Part shown: piece by piece, positions 49,577 through 58,562 of the stretch
Layout: every line of letters begins with the position of its first letter
Position numbering within the stretch: position 1 is the first letter of the stretch
Origin: JAEXNA01 sp037189585
GTDB taxonomy: Bacteria; Vulcanimicrobiota; Xenobia; Xenobiales; JADMJV01
Length of the DNA stretch: 64,000 nucleotides
Assembly (NCBI GenBank): GCA_037189585.1
Contig: JBBCJA010000014.1
Coordinates: forward strand, 1-64,000
Direction: 5' to 3'
Notes under the pieces: model-generated
What the model saw: the letters and a program-made list of their open reading frames with translations, nothing else
What the model was told of the DNA's origin: nothing
Database searches by the model: none
Position numbers and translations under genes: made by a program

Positions 49577-51085
49577 CTATCCCAACTTGATCGTGACGGC
49601 TTTGACCTCGGTGTAGTTGTTGAGCACTTCGGCTCCCATCTCGCGGCCCCATCCGGACTCTTTGTAGCCACCGAAGGGGAGGGCCGCGTCGAAAACGTTG
49701 TAGCAATTGACCCAAACCGTCCCTGCCTTGAGGCGGTGGGCGATGCGATGGGCTTTGGACAGGTCCGAGGTCCAGATGCCGGAGGCCAGTCCGTAGTTGG
49801 TATTGTTGGCTTGGGTGACCAAGTCCTCGACATCGTCGAAGGGAGTCGCCACCACGACGGGGCCAAAGATCTCCTCACGCACGACCCGCATGTTCGGGTT
49901 GGTGTCCACCAGCACGGTCGGCTCCACGAAGTAGCCCGTCTCCCCCGCGCGTCCTCCGCCTGAGAGTGCCTTGGCACCCTCATTTTGACCCGACTTGAGG
50001 AAGTCGCAAACGCGGTTGAGCTGAACGGAGGAAACCACCGGACCCATCTCGGTGGATTCGTCCAAACCGTGCCCCAGCTTGATCCCCTTAGCCTGAGCAG
50101 CGATCCCTCCCACCACTTCGTCGAAGGCGTTTTTCTGCACGAAAAGACGGGAACCGGCCGCGCAACATTGCCCGTGATTGAAGAAGATGGCGCTGGCCGC
50201 GCCGTGAATGGCCACATCACGCGGGGCGTCGGAGAAGACGATGTTGGGAGACTTTCCCCCCAACTCCAGACTGACTTTCTTGAGGTTGCTGCTCCCGGCG
50301 GCCGCCACGATCTGGCGACCCACCTCGGTGGAGCCGGTGAAGGCGACCTTGTCCACGTCGGGGTGAGCGGCCAACGGCGCTCCGGCTTCTTTACCGTAGC
50401 CGGTAAGAATATTGACGACTCCGGCGGGGAAGCCGGCTTCGGCGAAAAGATCGGCCAGGCGAAGGCCCGACAAAGGGGTCTGCTCCGCCAGTTTGAGGAT
50501 CACGGTACACCCGGCCGCCAGAGCGGGGGCCAGCTTCCAGGCCGCCATCAAGAGAGGAAAGTTCCAGGGGATGATCTGAGCCACCACGCCGACGGCTTCG
50601 CGCCGGGTGTAGGTGAAAAATTCAGATCCCGGGGCATAAGGGACGGAAATGGGGATGGTGCTCCCCTCGATCTTGGTGGCCCATCCCGCCATGTAGCGGA
50701 ACATGTCCACCGACAGCGGAACATCGGCCACCCGAGCCACCGAGATCGGTTTCCCGTTGTCGATGCTCTCCAGCTCGGCGAACTCTTCTAAGTTGGCCTC
50801 GAGAAGGTCGGCCAGCTTCCAGATGAGGCGCCCCCGCTCGCTGGCGGAGAGCTTCGACCAGGAACCCTCAAAAGCTCGACGGGCGGCTTTGACAGCCTTG
50901 TCGATATCCTCGGAGTTGGCACGTTGGACGTTGGCCACGATCTTTTCCGTGGCGGGATCGAGCACTTCGATGGTCTGACCAGAGGCGGAATCTATCCACT
51001 CTCCGTTGATAAAAAGCTGGTGTTTACGGTCGAGAAACTTTTGGACGGTGTCGCTGTAGCGAATGTTCTCAAAGGTTAAAGTCAT
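49577..51085 (-). CDS. NAD(P)-dependent aldehyde dehydrogenase
   Basis: A 502-residue class 1/2-like aldehyde dehydrogenase oxidising an aldehyde to the acid in the cytoplasm. Motifs: the N-terminal LFINGEWIDSASGQTIEVLDPATE, IIPWNFPLLMAAWKLAPALAAG (cofactor site Asn and Lys), FTGSTEVG, catalytic Glu in LELGGKSPNIVF, catalytic Cys in FFNHGQCCAAGSRL, and EIFGPVV. The ATG at 51085 has GGAGG 8 bases upstream. Closest to betaine/retinal/phenylacetaldehyde dehydrogenases; substrate undetermined. It lies between the response regulator gene and the pilin set on the same strand with gaps of 56 and 13 bases and no terminator, so it might share their transcript. Confidence 0.93.
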   Translation of the reverse strand: MTLTFENIRYSDTVQKFLDRKHQLFINGEWIDSASGQTIEVLDPATEKIVANVQRANSEDIDKAVKAARRAFEGSWSKLSASERGRLIWKLADLLEANLEEFAELESIDNGKPISVARVADVPLSVDMFRYMAGWATKIEGSTIPISVPYAPGSEFFTYTRREAVGVVAQIIPWNFPLLMAAWKLAPALAAGCTVILKLAEQTPLSGLRLADLFAEAGFPAGVVNILTGYGKEAGAPLAAHPDVDKVAFTGSTEVGRQIVAAAGSSNLKKVSLELGGKSPNIVFSDAPRDVAIHGAASAIFFNHGQCCAAGSRLFVQKNAFDEVVGGIAAQAKGIKLGHGLDESTEMGPVVSSVQLNRVCDFLKSGQNEGAKALSGGGRAGETGYFVEPTVLVDTNPNMRVVREEIFGPVVVATPFDDVEDLVTQANNTNYGLASGIWTSDLSKAHRIAHRLKAGTVWVNCYNVFDAALPFGGYKESGWGREMGAEVLNNYTEVKAVTIKLG

Positions 51086-51141
51086 GGCGAAGACCTCCAC
51101 TAGAGTCTTAGCTGTCTCCGGCGGAGGTCCTTTGATAAACT

Positions 51142-53385
51142 TTAGACATTCAGCCGCGCGTGTTCGCGAAGACGGAGCATCTCGATGGAAGGCTCCATCT
51201 CGAGCTCCGAGAGCAGACGAGACTTTCCTTTGTCAAAGAGCGTCAGAGCGTCATGATGGCGCCCGAGCTCGATCAAAGCGCGCATGGCCATCTCGTAAAA
51301 GGGCTGATTCAGGTCGTCTCGACGCAGAGCGTGATTGGCGTGCTCATAGCTTTCCGCCCAGGCCCCGGCGGCCGCGCACTGCTCCACCAGAAACCGCAGA
51401 CATTCCTGTAAAGCCTCGTCGGTCTCCTGGCGGACCACCAGAGCCCAGTCTTCGTAGATGTTTTCCAGAAAGGGTCCTCGGTGAAGGCGGACCGCCGCGC
51501 GATAGCACTCGACGGTCCGTTGGGGAGAAGCGGCCAGCGCTTTCCTCCCCTGGGCCACCAGGCTTTGGAATTCTCGATAGTCGAACCAGACCTGTAAGGA
51601 CCTGGTCAAGGAGAGTCCGGCGGCGGTCCGCTGGAAAAGTTCCGGGCCGCCGTTAGGAGTGAGCAGCTTGCGCAGGTGAGTCAGCGCATTGCGCAAGCTG
51701 GCCCGGCCCGACTGTTCGTCACCGGGCCAAAACATCTCCAGCAGGTGCTCCTCGCCCACCGGGGCGTCGCGGTAGAGAAGGTAGAGTAAGAGGAGCAACG
51801 GCTTCTTCCGCTTGAGATCCAACGCCTCATCGTTACGAAAAAGCTGCATCCCCGAGAAAGAGAAGACTCGTACCAGGGAACCTTGCTCCGATGGCTCGGA
51901 GTTTTGGCTTTGCGCCTGGGAGAGCCGGCGCTTTAAATCCGTGTCATCGAACTGAGCGAACCTGGCCTGAGCGACCTCGCGCGTCTCGGCCTCGGCGAAG
52001 GGGAGCATCTCGGTCAGGCGCGCCGCTTGCACCACGCTGTCGGCATTGAGCACCAACAGGTGAAAGCTACGGGGACAGGCGCGCATCAGCTTGCGGGTAA
52101 AGCCGCGACTCTCTTCGTCATCGGTGCATCCGACCAAATAGTCCAAAAGCCAGCCGCCGGCTTGCACGGCCTGGGCGAAGTTTTCCGGTTGGCGCAGGTG
52201 CTGTAGATAGCGCCCGCGTTGAAGTGCTTCTTGCCCGTGGAAGTGGGCTAAGGCCAATCCGCAAAGTGCGAAGGAGGTGGTGTCACGCACCTGTTTGGCC
52301 GCCGACTTCGCCTCTTCCAACGCGGATTCTCCCGAAGGGCGCTGGGCCAACGAAAGCAGAAGTCCCCGCTCCGTGAGAGCTTCGGAATACGATAGCGGTC
52401 CTAAGGTGAGCGCGACCTCGACGCCGTGAGCGAGCTGAGACTCCAACTTCTCGAACTCTCGCTGTTGGCGAGCTAGCCTGGCCAGTCCGAAGTGAGCCTG
52501 GTATCGCTGTTGGGGGTCGGAGCTCTGGCGGAGGACTTCCTCGAAGGCCGCCTTAGCTTCTGTCGCACGCTCCGAGCCTTCCAACAACAGGGCGACGTTG
52601 AGTAAGCTCCCGGTCAAGGGCGTCTCATCTTCCGGCGGCGCTCCCGTCGCGCTTAATGGCGCGTCGGAGTTCAGGCACGCCGCCAACTCGGCTAAGCGTC
52701 CCTTGAGACCTTGGGACGATTCCGCGGCCAGCAGGCGCCGGAGGCGCTCGGGCAACGAACGTTCGAGATCGTCGCTGACACTCAAGCGCTCTCTCAGAAC
52801 TTGCCAGACGAGGGCGCTCTCGAGTCCGACCAGGTCACGCGGGTCACCGAATTCTTGACGCAGTGAGGAGACGGCGGCGCTCAAGCGCGCCTCGACCTCG
52901 GTGGGCTCCGTCTCGAACAAAGCCGCGTAGAGTTGGCTGGAAAGCCAACGTAGACCGCGTTGGGTGGAAAGCTCCTTGAGGAATTTTTCTTGCTCTTGCC
53001 GTTTGCGTTCGGCCAGCCGCTCCACAGTGGCCAAAAAATCGGCGATGGAGAACGGTTTCTTGAGATAGTTCTCCACCTTCATACGGGCCGCCCGTAGAGC
53101 GAAGTCCTCAGTGGAATAGCCGGTGATCACGATCCCGGCGATCTCGGGATTCCCCTGTTTGACCGTTTCCAAAGCGGAGAGGCCGTCCGTTCCGGGCATC
53201 TTGATGTCGGTCACCACCAGGTCGAAGACGTGGGAGGCGGCCGCCTCGATCGCCTCGCTTCCTGAGCAAACCGCCCGCACTTCGTACCCCTCTAACTCCA
53301 AAACGTCGCTAAGGCTGGCGCGCAGATCGGGATCGTCCTCGACGATGAGAACTTGGAGAGGAGACAGCTCCGAATCTTCGGACAT
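51142..53385 (-). CDS. Response regulator with C-terminal BTAD/SARP-like output region
   Basis: A 747-residue cytoplasmic regulator. Residues 10-125 are a receiver domain with VLIVEDDPDLR, phospho-acceptor Asp60 in VVTDIKMPGTDG, and YLKKPFS. A long TPR-like helical middle (about 150-520) follows. The C-terminal 230 residues carry a DNA-binding domain of OmpR/SARP type (FSGMQLFRNDEALDLKRKKPLLLL, SGRASLRNALTHLRKLL) and a bacterial transcriptional activator domain (PFLENIYEDWALVVRQETDEALQ, FYEMAMRALIELGRHHDAL). ATG 53385 is preferred because the receiver begins right after it. Divergent from a histidine kinase, the obvious partner. Targets unknown; the downstream ALDH and pilin genes are candidates. 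Confidence 0.85.
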   Translation of the reverse strand: MSEDSELSPLQVLIVEDDPDLRASLSDVLELEGYEVRAVCSGSEAIEAAASHVFDLVVTDIKMPGTDGLSALETVKQGNPEIAGIVITGYSTEDFALRAARMKVENYLKKPFSIADFLATVERLAERKRQEQEKFLKELSTQRGLRWLSSQLYAALFETEPTEVEARLSAAVSSLRQEFGDPRDLVGLESALVWQVLRERLSVSDDLERSLPERLRRLLAAESSQGLKGRLAELAACLNSDAPLSATGAPPEDETPLTGSLLNVALLLEGSERATEAKAAFEEVLRQSSDPQQRYQAHFGLARLARQQREFEKLESQLAHGVEVALTLGPLSYSEALTERGLLLSLAQRPSGESALEEAKSAAKQVRDTTSFALCGLALAHFHGQEALQRGRYLQHLRQPENFAQAVQAGGWLLDYLVGCTDDEESRGFTRKLMRACPRSFHLLVLNADSVVQAARLTEMLPFAEAETREVAQARFAQFDDTDLKRRLSQAQSQNSEPSEQGSLVRVFSFSGMQLFRNDEALDLKRKKPLLLLLYLLYRDAPVGEEHLLEMFWPGDEQSGRASLRNALTHLRKLLTPNGGPELFQRTAAGLSLTRSLQVWFDYREFQSLVAQGRKALAASPQRTVECYRAAVRLHRGPFLENIYEDWALVVRQETDEALQECLRFLVEQCAAAGAWAESYEHANHALRRDDLNQPFYEMAMRALIELGRHHDALTLFDKGKSRLLSELEMEPSIEMLRLREHARLNV

Positions 53386-53440
53386 AGCGCCAAGGCTTCC
53401 AGAGGGAAAAGCGAATCCCTCGCGGGAACCCTTCTTTGGG

Positions 53441-55222
53441 GTGAAGGCGCGACTCGGGGAAAACATTCAAAGTGGATTGGCGCTGGCCCTCATGGCGGCC
53501 GGCGCTCTCGCGCCCTATCAGGCGGTGGTTTTGGAGCAGGCAGGCCTCTTCGCCTTCGGAGCGCTCTTGCTGGACCGGCTCAGTTCTCGGGCCGGCCATA
53601 ACGAAGTTGGCTCGGGCGCGATGGCTCTAGCCCTCTGTCAGGGCCTACCGTCCCTGGGAGGGGTCTGGTTTCTCGCTTCGGTCACTGTGGTCAGATGGGT
53701 TTTGGCGCTTCTGACCAGAGGTACTGGGCTCGTCTTCTTGTCCACTCTCTGGCCGGCCCTGGTGGTCGCGCTGGCGGCCAAACAGTTCAGCGCGCCGTTG
53801 GGGCTCTGGTTGCTCCTCTATGTGGCGCTCAACGGGCCTCGTTACCGCGAAGCTTTGATGGAGGGGGCATGGGCCGGCTTCTTGCTGGGACCGCTGTCAG
53901 GCCATGTCTGGTCGGCCTTCCTTGGAGTTCTGGCAATGCTCCTCTATTTCCGTGGCCAACCCGAGGGTCCGAAAGAGCTGGAGGGAGAGTTTCATCGGCA
54001 GATGGAGAGGGCCGAGGCGACCTTGAGGTCCTCCCATCTTCGCCATCAGAAGGAGCGTGGAAAGTATCAGGACTTTGTGGCGCTTCAGGCGTTGCTCGAC
54101 GACTTCCAAGGTCAGGCTTTGAAGACGGGCGAGGTCGCCACCGGGCTTCTCACCTCTATGGGCGACCTGGAGCCGGGAGCCGGTGGGGCAGTTCTGCGCT
54201 ATCTTGGAGAACGCCGCGAGGTGGTCGCCTCCACCGAGGGTTTTCAATTCGACGAGTTTGGAGCGATTCCGGGGCAGTGGGTGGTAGGCAAGCTTTTGCG
54301 CTCGCCCGACGAGCTTCGCGTGGTCTTCGCTCTGAGCGAGGACTGCCTCTTGCTCTGGATGAGACCCGCCGTGCGCAAGGACAAGCTGCGCGATGAGCTG
54401 ATGCGCCATCTTCTTGAGCGCGCGGGACTGATCTGGCGCATTCAGAGCCAGCAGTCGGAGCTTTCCGAGATGCTCCAGCAGAAGAGCCGGGCGCTCGAGG
54501 AGCTGGCCGATTCTCAACAGCAGCTGGTCCAGTCGGGTAAGCTCGCGGCGGTGGGCCAACTGGCCGCTGGGGTGGCTCACGAGATCAATTCTCCCCTGGC
54601 GGCCATCGTTCTGCAAGCCCAGGTGGCCCGCCGCCGGTTGGAAAAAGACGATAAGGACGGGGTTCTGCGCAGCTTGGAGATTTTCGATAGCGCCGGGCAT
54701 CGAGCCAAGGTGATCATCGACAATCTACTCAACTTCTCGCGTCTCTCCGACGGTCGTCGTGTCCCCTTTCCCTTGACCCAAGCGGTGGAGCAAGCCAGAG
54801 GTCTGGTGGAAGGACGTTTGGCACCGTTGGCCGTGGCCTGCCGGGTCGAGGTCGCTCCCGATCTCCAGGTCGTGGGGAACCTTCAAGAAGTGGGCCAGAT
54901 TTTGACCAATGTGATGCTCAATGCGGTGGACGCCCTTCAGGAGACGGCCGAGGAGAGAAAGCTCGAACTGAGGGCTCGCCGGCTCGGCGATACGGTGGAA
55001 CTCGAGATCGCCAACAACGGACCTCCCATCCCGGAAGAGCACCTGGAGAAGCTTTTCGAGCCATTTTTTACCACTAAGCCGGCAGGTCAGGGCACCGGCC
55101 TCGGACTCTCGCTAGGATACCAGATGGCCCGCTCTCAGGGGGGAAGCTTGGTGGCCGAAAATCGTCGGGACGAGGTCGTCTTTCGTCTGACTCTGCCCGC
55201 CGTGGAGCAAAGAGCGCTCTAG
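53441..55222 (+). CDS. Membrane sensor histidine kinase
   Basis: A 593-residue protein from GTG 53441. Residues about 10-180 contain five to six hydrophobic helices with almost no periplasmic loop. A coiled coil (about 185-215) and a cytoplasmic GAF-like region (about 220-340) follow. The dimerisation/phosphoacceptor box is LAAVGQLAAGVAHEINSPLAA with His380, and the ATPase domain has NVMLNAVDAL (N box), ANNGPPIPEEHLEKLFEPFFTTK and GTGLGLSL. The earliest in-frame start would overlap the divergent response regulator by 260 bases, so a start near 53441 is preferred, although no ribosome-binding site is seen. Likely pairs with the adjacent regulator. Confidence 0.9.
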   Translation: MKARLGENIQSGLALALMAAGALAPYQAVVLEQAGLFAFGALLLDRLSSRAGHNEVGSGAMALALCQGLPSLGGVWFLASVTVVRWVLALLTRGTGLVFLSTLWPALVVALAAKQFSAPLGLWLLLYVALNGPRYREALMEGAWAGFLLGPLSGHVWSAFLGVLAMLLYFRGQPEGPKELEGEFHRQMERAEATLRSSHLRHQKERGKYQDFVALQALLDDFQGQALKTGEVATGLLTSMGDLEPGAGGAVLRYLGERREVVASTEGFQFDEFGAIPGQWVVGKLLRSPDELRVVFALSEDCLLLWMRPAVRKDKLRDELMRHLLERAGLIWRIQSQQSELSEMLQQKSRALEELADSQQQLVQSGKLAAVGQLAAGVAHEINSPLAAIVLQAQVARRRLEKDDKDGVLRSLEIFDSAGHRAKVIIDNLLNFSRLSDGRRVPFPLTQAVEQARGLVEGRLAPLAVACRVEVAPDLQVVGNLQEVGQILTNVMLNAVDALQETAEERKLELRARRLGDTVELEIANNGPPIPEEHLEKLFEPFFTTKPAGQGTGLGLSLGYQMARSQGGSLVAENRRDEVVFRLTLPAVEQRAL

Positions 55223-55244
55223 GCGCCTCCCGCGCCAGGTTTTG
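55222..55244 (+). terminator. Weak terminator after histidine kinase
   Basis: Five-bp GGCGC/GCGCC stem with a 5-base loop followed by AGGTTTT, immediately after the stop codon and before a convergent gene. Confidence 0.35.
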
Positions 55245-55249
55245 CTCGC

Positions 55250-55840
55250 CTACCTCAGGTACCACCGAGTCATATGGCTGTCGTCTGGATTGCTCAAGTC
55301 GGCGATATTCTGGGAAAGGGTCATGCTCTCTCCGTTGGGTGAGATCTCCAGACTCAGGACCTCGGCGCGGCCATCCTTGATCTGTTGATATTCGCGCAGC
55401 TCTCGGGCGGGCATGCTCTCCACCGCCGGATAGTCCTTGTACTGCTCCAGCCAACCGTTGCTGCGGGTACCGCCGAAGTTGGCGATCAGGTAGTGCTCGC
55501 GGGTGCGGCCATAGCCGCCACTGGGCACGTGAATCTCCACCTGGCCGAGGGCGGGATTGAGGTCGTCCTTTGAGTTGTCAAGGCGAAACAGGTCAATGAA
55601 GTTTTGCCCGGCCTGGAAGTAGGCCTCCGAGGTTGTTTCCGTGTCGCGCGCGATCACGGTCGGTTCTTGAATCTCGAGGCCGCCGGTGTTGGCCTGTTTG
55701 AGCAGAAGCTCGGCGGCCGGGGTTAAGGTGGGGACGAACTCGTCCTTGACTTGTGAAGTATTCTTACGGGTGATTTCCGAAACCAGGGTTTTACCACTTC
55801 CGCTGGTGGTGAAGAGCAGGCGCTGAGCAAGGGTATTCAT
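55250..55840 (-). CDS. Hypothetical protein
   Basis: A 196-residue soluble protein with a good ribosome-binding site (GAAGGA) and a Thr/Ser-containing N-terminus (MNTLAQRLLFTTSGSGK) but no Sec signal peptide or transmembrane helix. The middle (GQVEIHVPSGGYGRTREHYLIANFGG) is beta-like and the C-terminal part acidic. No family recognised. It is downstream of the PilC gene with 130 bases between, so probably a separate unit. Confidence 0.6.
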   Translation of the reverse strand: MNTLAQRLLFTTSGSGKTLVSEITRKNTSQVKDEFVPTLTPAAELLLKQANTGGLEIQEPTVIARDTETTSEAYFQAGQNFIDLFRLDNSKDDLNPALGQVEIHVPSGGYGRTREHYLIANFGGTRSNGWLEQYKDYPAVESMPARELREYQQIKDGRAEVLSLEISPNGESMTLSQNIADLSNPDDSHMTRWYLR

Positions 55841-55974
55841 CGTTTTTCCTTCGTGAGTGAGCTGTGGCCGGTTTTTGTGTGTGGGCCGGTCCGTGTTTGT
55901 ATCTTGGGCTCATTCTAAGGGCGAGCTCTTACAGAATCCTCAAAGAGGAGATTTCCCCCAAACCGCTGGTCCCG

Positions 55975-57204
55975 CTAAAGCGTCTCGATCAGCTTGAGCA
56001 GGGGGAGGGCCGAGGTGACGATGACAAAACCGGCGGCCAGGCCCGCTGCTCCAAGAAGGAGCGGTTCAACCAGCGAAGTCAGGGTGTCGAGTCCGATTCG
56101 CACGTCTTCCTCGCAGAGTCGCAGGGAGCTGTCGCTCATCTGGTCCAGGCGGGCCGCTTCGAAGCCGACTCGCAAAAGCGCCGCGACGACCGAGGGGAAG
56201 ATTTTCGCCTTTTCCAAAGCTTGCCCGAAGTCCGCGCCCTGGATCACGGCTTGACGCAAGCTCTCGATCTCCCCCTGTTCCACCTCGTCAACGCTGGAGT
56301 CGTGCATCAGTTTGAGCGAGAGTTCCACCGTACCCCCGTTGCTCACGACCATCGTCAGGATCTGTAGAAGGCGGATAGCACGGATCTTGAGTAGAAGCTC
56401 TCGGCTCGGCTTCCATCGCTTAACCAGTCCTAGAAGAACTCGATATATTCGCTTCCGCGCGCCGCCTTTTCGGATAACCCATCCCGCGGCGGTTCCCAAA
56501 CCGAGGAGAGCCCCGGGGACCCAGGGTGATCTCAATAGTCCGACCAGGGAAAGTATCGCGCGGTTGATAGCGGGAAGTTGGACCCCTAGGGAGCCGAACA
56601 GATCGCTATCACCAGGGAAGACGTAGAAGATGAAGATTCCACTGACCAAAAGCATGCTCGCGGCTAGAACCGCGGGATAGGTCATGGCGGCGAGCAACTG
56701 GCTTCGCAGTTCGACCTCTCGCTCTTTCGCCCGGGCGATGTCGAGCATTATCCGAGTGAGCGCTCCAGAGTTCTCTCCCGCTCTCACCAAACTGACACTG
56801 ATCGGGTCGAAGACCTTGGGGAAGCGTTGCATTCCGGCACTAAGGTATTCTCCGGCGCTAACCTGGGATTCGAGCATACGCGCGATCCCGACAAGGCGCG
56901 GATCCTCGCAGTGGGAGACCAGCTTTAGGGCGAAGGGAAGGGAGGTCCCGCTTTGCAAGAGCACGGCGAGTTGGCGATAGAAGAGAGCTAACGCTTGCGG
57001 TTGGACTTGCAGGTCGGCCTGGCCGGTACGCCCGCGCCATAGCCGGATGTCGGTGTAGCCCTGATTCTCCAACCAGTAGCGAGCTTTGCTTTCAGTGGGC
57101 GCGAACCACGTCCCGCGAACCCTCAGATCCCGCTTGGAATCGAGAGCATCGTAGTAGAAGGTGAGAACGGTGTTCTCGGATTTGTGGCCGCTTGGTTTCG
57201 TCAT
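55975..57204 (-). CDS. Type IV pilus/type II secretion inner-membrane protein PilC/GspF
   Basis: About 409 residues from ATG 57204, the usual length of PilC. An N-terminal helical module (FYYDALDSKRDLRVRGTWFAPTESKARYWLENQGY, shown in part) and two GspF domains (ALFYRQLAVLLQSGTSLPFALKL and IRLLQILTMVVSNGGTVELSLKLM) each precede membrane helices (AMTYPAVLAASMLLVSGIFIFYVF; LLLGAAGLAAGFVIVTSALPLL). This platform protein couples the assembly ATPase to pilin insertion. The motif after helix 1 reads VFPGDSDLF where PilC usually has VPxF. The frame extends upstream to 57393; the shorter start is preferred on family length, though neither has a clear ribosome-binding site. No PilB/GspE is present here. 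Confidence 0.88.
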   Translation of the reverse strand: MTKPSGHKSENTVLTFYYDALDSKRDLRVRGTWFAPTESKARYWLENQGYTDIRLWRGRTGQADLQVQPQALALFYRQLAVLLQSGTSLPFALKLVSHCEDPRLVGIARMLESQVSAGEYLSAGMQRFPKVFDPISVSLVRAGENSGALTRIMLDIARAKEREVELRSQLLAAMTYPAVLAASMLLVSGIFIFYVFPGDSDLFGSLGVQLPAINRAILSLVGLLRSPWVPGALLGLGTAAGWVIRKGGARKRIYRVLLGLVKRWKPSRELLLKIRAIRLLQILTMVVSNGGTVELSLKLMHDSSVDEVEQGEIESLRQAVIQGADFGQALEKAKIFPSVVAALLRVGFEAARLDQMSDSSLRLCEEDVRIGLDTLTSLVEPLLLGAAGLAAGFVIVTSALPLLKLIETL

Positions 57205-57313
57205 GATGTGCGGCAGACTAAACCAGAGGCGGAAAACCGGCGTAAAAGAGCTGGTCATTTTGTTCGGAATGTAACGAGGGGATGTCTCCCGTGTTACCGT
57301 CCGGACATTTAAA

Positions 57314-58096
57314 TCAGTTCGCTGGGATGGCCGCGAGTCGCCGGACCAGGGTGAAGGTGTTGGCAGGGAACGGCTGTTGGCCGACCGCGACATGTCCTCG
57401 CGCGTCTTCTAGAAGAGGCGCCTCCAGGTCACAGCGGACTTCGAGCACCGACTCTCCACTCTTCTCCAGCTCCACGCGTAGGTCCAGGAGGGTTCCAGTG
57501 ACGTATTCCACCTTGGTTACTCCAGGTTCGCTCGCCGTGGAGAGGTCCAAAGTGGCGGGGCGAGTGAGATAAGCGGCGGCTTGCGCGACAGTTAGGAGCT
57601 CTTCCTTGGCGCTCTCGGGGCTAGCCGGCGTGGTCGCGGGCCCCGAATCGATAACTTTGCGCAGCAGGATCTTGTGGGGACAGACTCGCTCCCAGGCATG
57701 GCATGCCGTGCCGTAGCGCGAGTCGTGGTCCAGCGGGACGGTCAGATAGTAAAGGATGTTTCTTTGCCAGAAGGATCCACCCCCGTCCGTGCGGACAAAG
57801 GTTCCGTCGTCGGGATGCTCGGCCGAGAGAAACCACACCGCGTCTCCCAGACGCTGAGTCCCCGTTCCGTTGGTGGTCGTGTCGATCTCCTTCTTCCCGC
57901 AGTTACGCAGGTCGGGGCCAAGTCGCGCCGATGCTTTGCGCAAACTCTGGCCGGCGGAGGAAGACGCGTTCACCCGTCTCCAGAGCCGTTGGCTGCGATC
58001 GAGGTAGAGGAAGCTGAAAAGCACGATCATGGATAGCAAGGTCAAAGCCATCAAGAGCTCGGCCAGGCTAAAGCCACGAGAGCTTTTAGGTGTCAT
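57314..58096 (-). CDS. Prepilin-like protein (PilW/GspJ-like)
   Basis: A 260-residue protein with leader MTPKSSRG, cleavage before FSLAEL (Glu5) and helix LLMALTLLSMIVLFSFLYL. The globular domain contains three Cys. ATG 58096 lies inside the 3' end of the preceding gene (11-base overlap) with GAGG upstream. GspJ-like by position and size. Third gene of the second pilin-like operon. Confidence 0.83.
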   Translation of the reverse strand: MTPKSSRGFSLAELLMALTLLSMIVLFSFLYLDRSQRLWRRVNASSSAGQSLRKASARLGPDLRNCGKKEIDTTTNGTGTQRLGDAVWFLSAEHPDDGTFVRTDGGGSFWQRNILYYLTVPLDHDSRYGTACHAWERVCPHKILLRKVIDSGPATTPASPESAKEELLTVAQAAAYLTRPATLDLSTASEPGVTKVEYVTGTLLDLRVELEKSGESVLEVRCDLEAPLLEDARGHVAVGQQPFPANTFTLVRRLAAIPAN

Positions 58097-58562
58097 CGTC
58101 GCTGGCCTCACTGACGTACCTCAATTCATGGTAGACGGTCGAGCCGAACCCCACGCGCGTGTCGTCGCCGCCCCAGCGGACGAAGATCTCGACCTGTTTG
58201 AGGCGCTGCTCCGTCCCGTTGAAGGGTGAGCCCGAGGTGTCGTCGACGGTTCGTGTGCAGATGTCGTAGTGAAACTCGGTGCTTCCCGCGACCTCAAGAC
58301 CGCTTGAGTAAGGGGAGTTTCGGTCGGGATAGTCACTGTTCCAGAAAGCCTGCTTGGCCGCCGGCGAGGTTCGTATCTGCCGAAGCTCCCTGTTGAGGAT
58401 GAGTTCGGCGGCCGCCGACGCGCTGTCCTTGACATAGTCTTTCTTGTCGGCTCGCAGTCCGGAGGCGAGGACGCTCATCAAGCTGAGGAAGGTGATGGCC
58501 AAAAGCGCGATGGCCAGGAGCACCTCGGGGAGGGACATCCCCCTCCTTAAGCGCTCGCTCAT
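58086..58562 (-). CDS. Prepilin-like protein (PilV/GspI-like)
   Basis: A 158-residue protein with leader MSERLRRG, cleavage before MSLPEV (Glu5) and helix LLAIALLAITFLSLMSVLASGL. ATG 58562 overlaps the upstream stop as ATGA, fixing the start over one three codons earlier. Small globular C-terminus with one Cys. Confidence 0.85.
   Translation of the reverse strand: MSERLRRGMSLPEVLLAIALLAITFLSLMSVLASGLRADKKDYVKDSASAAAELILNRELRQIRTSPAAKQAFWNSDYPDRNSPYSSGLEVAGSTEFHYDICTRTVDDTSGSPFNGTEQRLKQVEIFVRWGGDDTRVGFGSTVYHELRYVSEASDDDT

Noticed and set aside
49564..50220. Upstream extension of the large PilX-like gene
   Set aside because: It is antisense to the well-supported aldehyde dehydrogenase, and a GTG with a strong ribosome-binding site at 49563 gives a sensible prepilin N-terminus.
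53123..53440. 106-codon upstream extension of the histidine kinase
   Set aside because: Antisense to the receiver domain of the response regulator; the membrane domain starts only after 53441.
57205..57393. Longer start for the PilC-like protein
   Set aside because: The extra residues are Ser/Arg/Pro-rich, overlap the preceding prepilin gene and exceed the family's normal length; not fully excluded.
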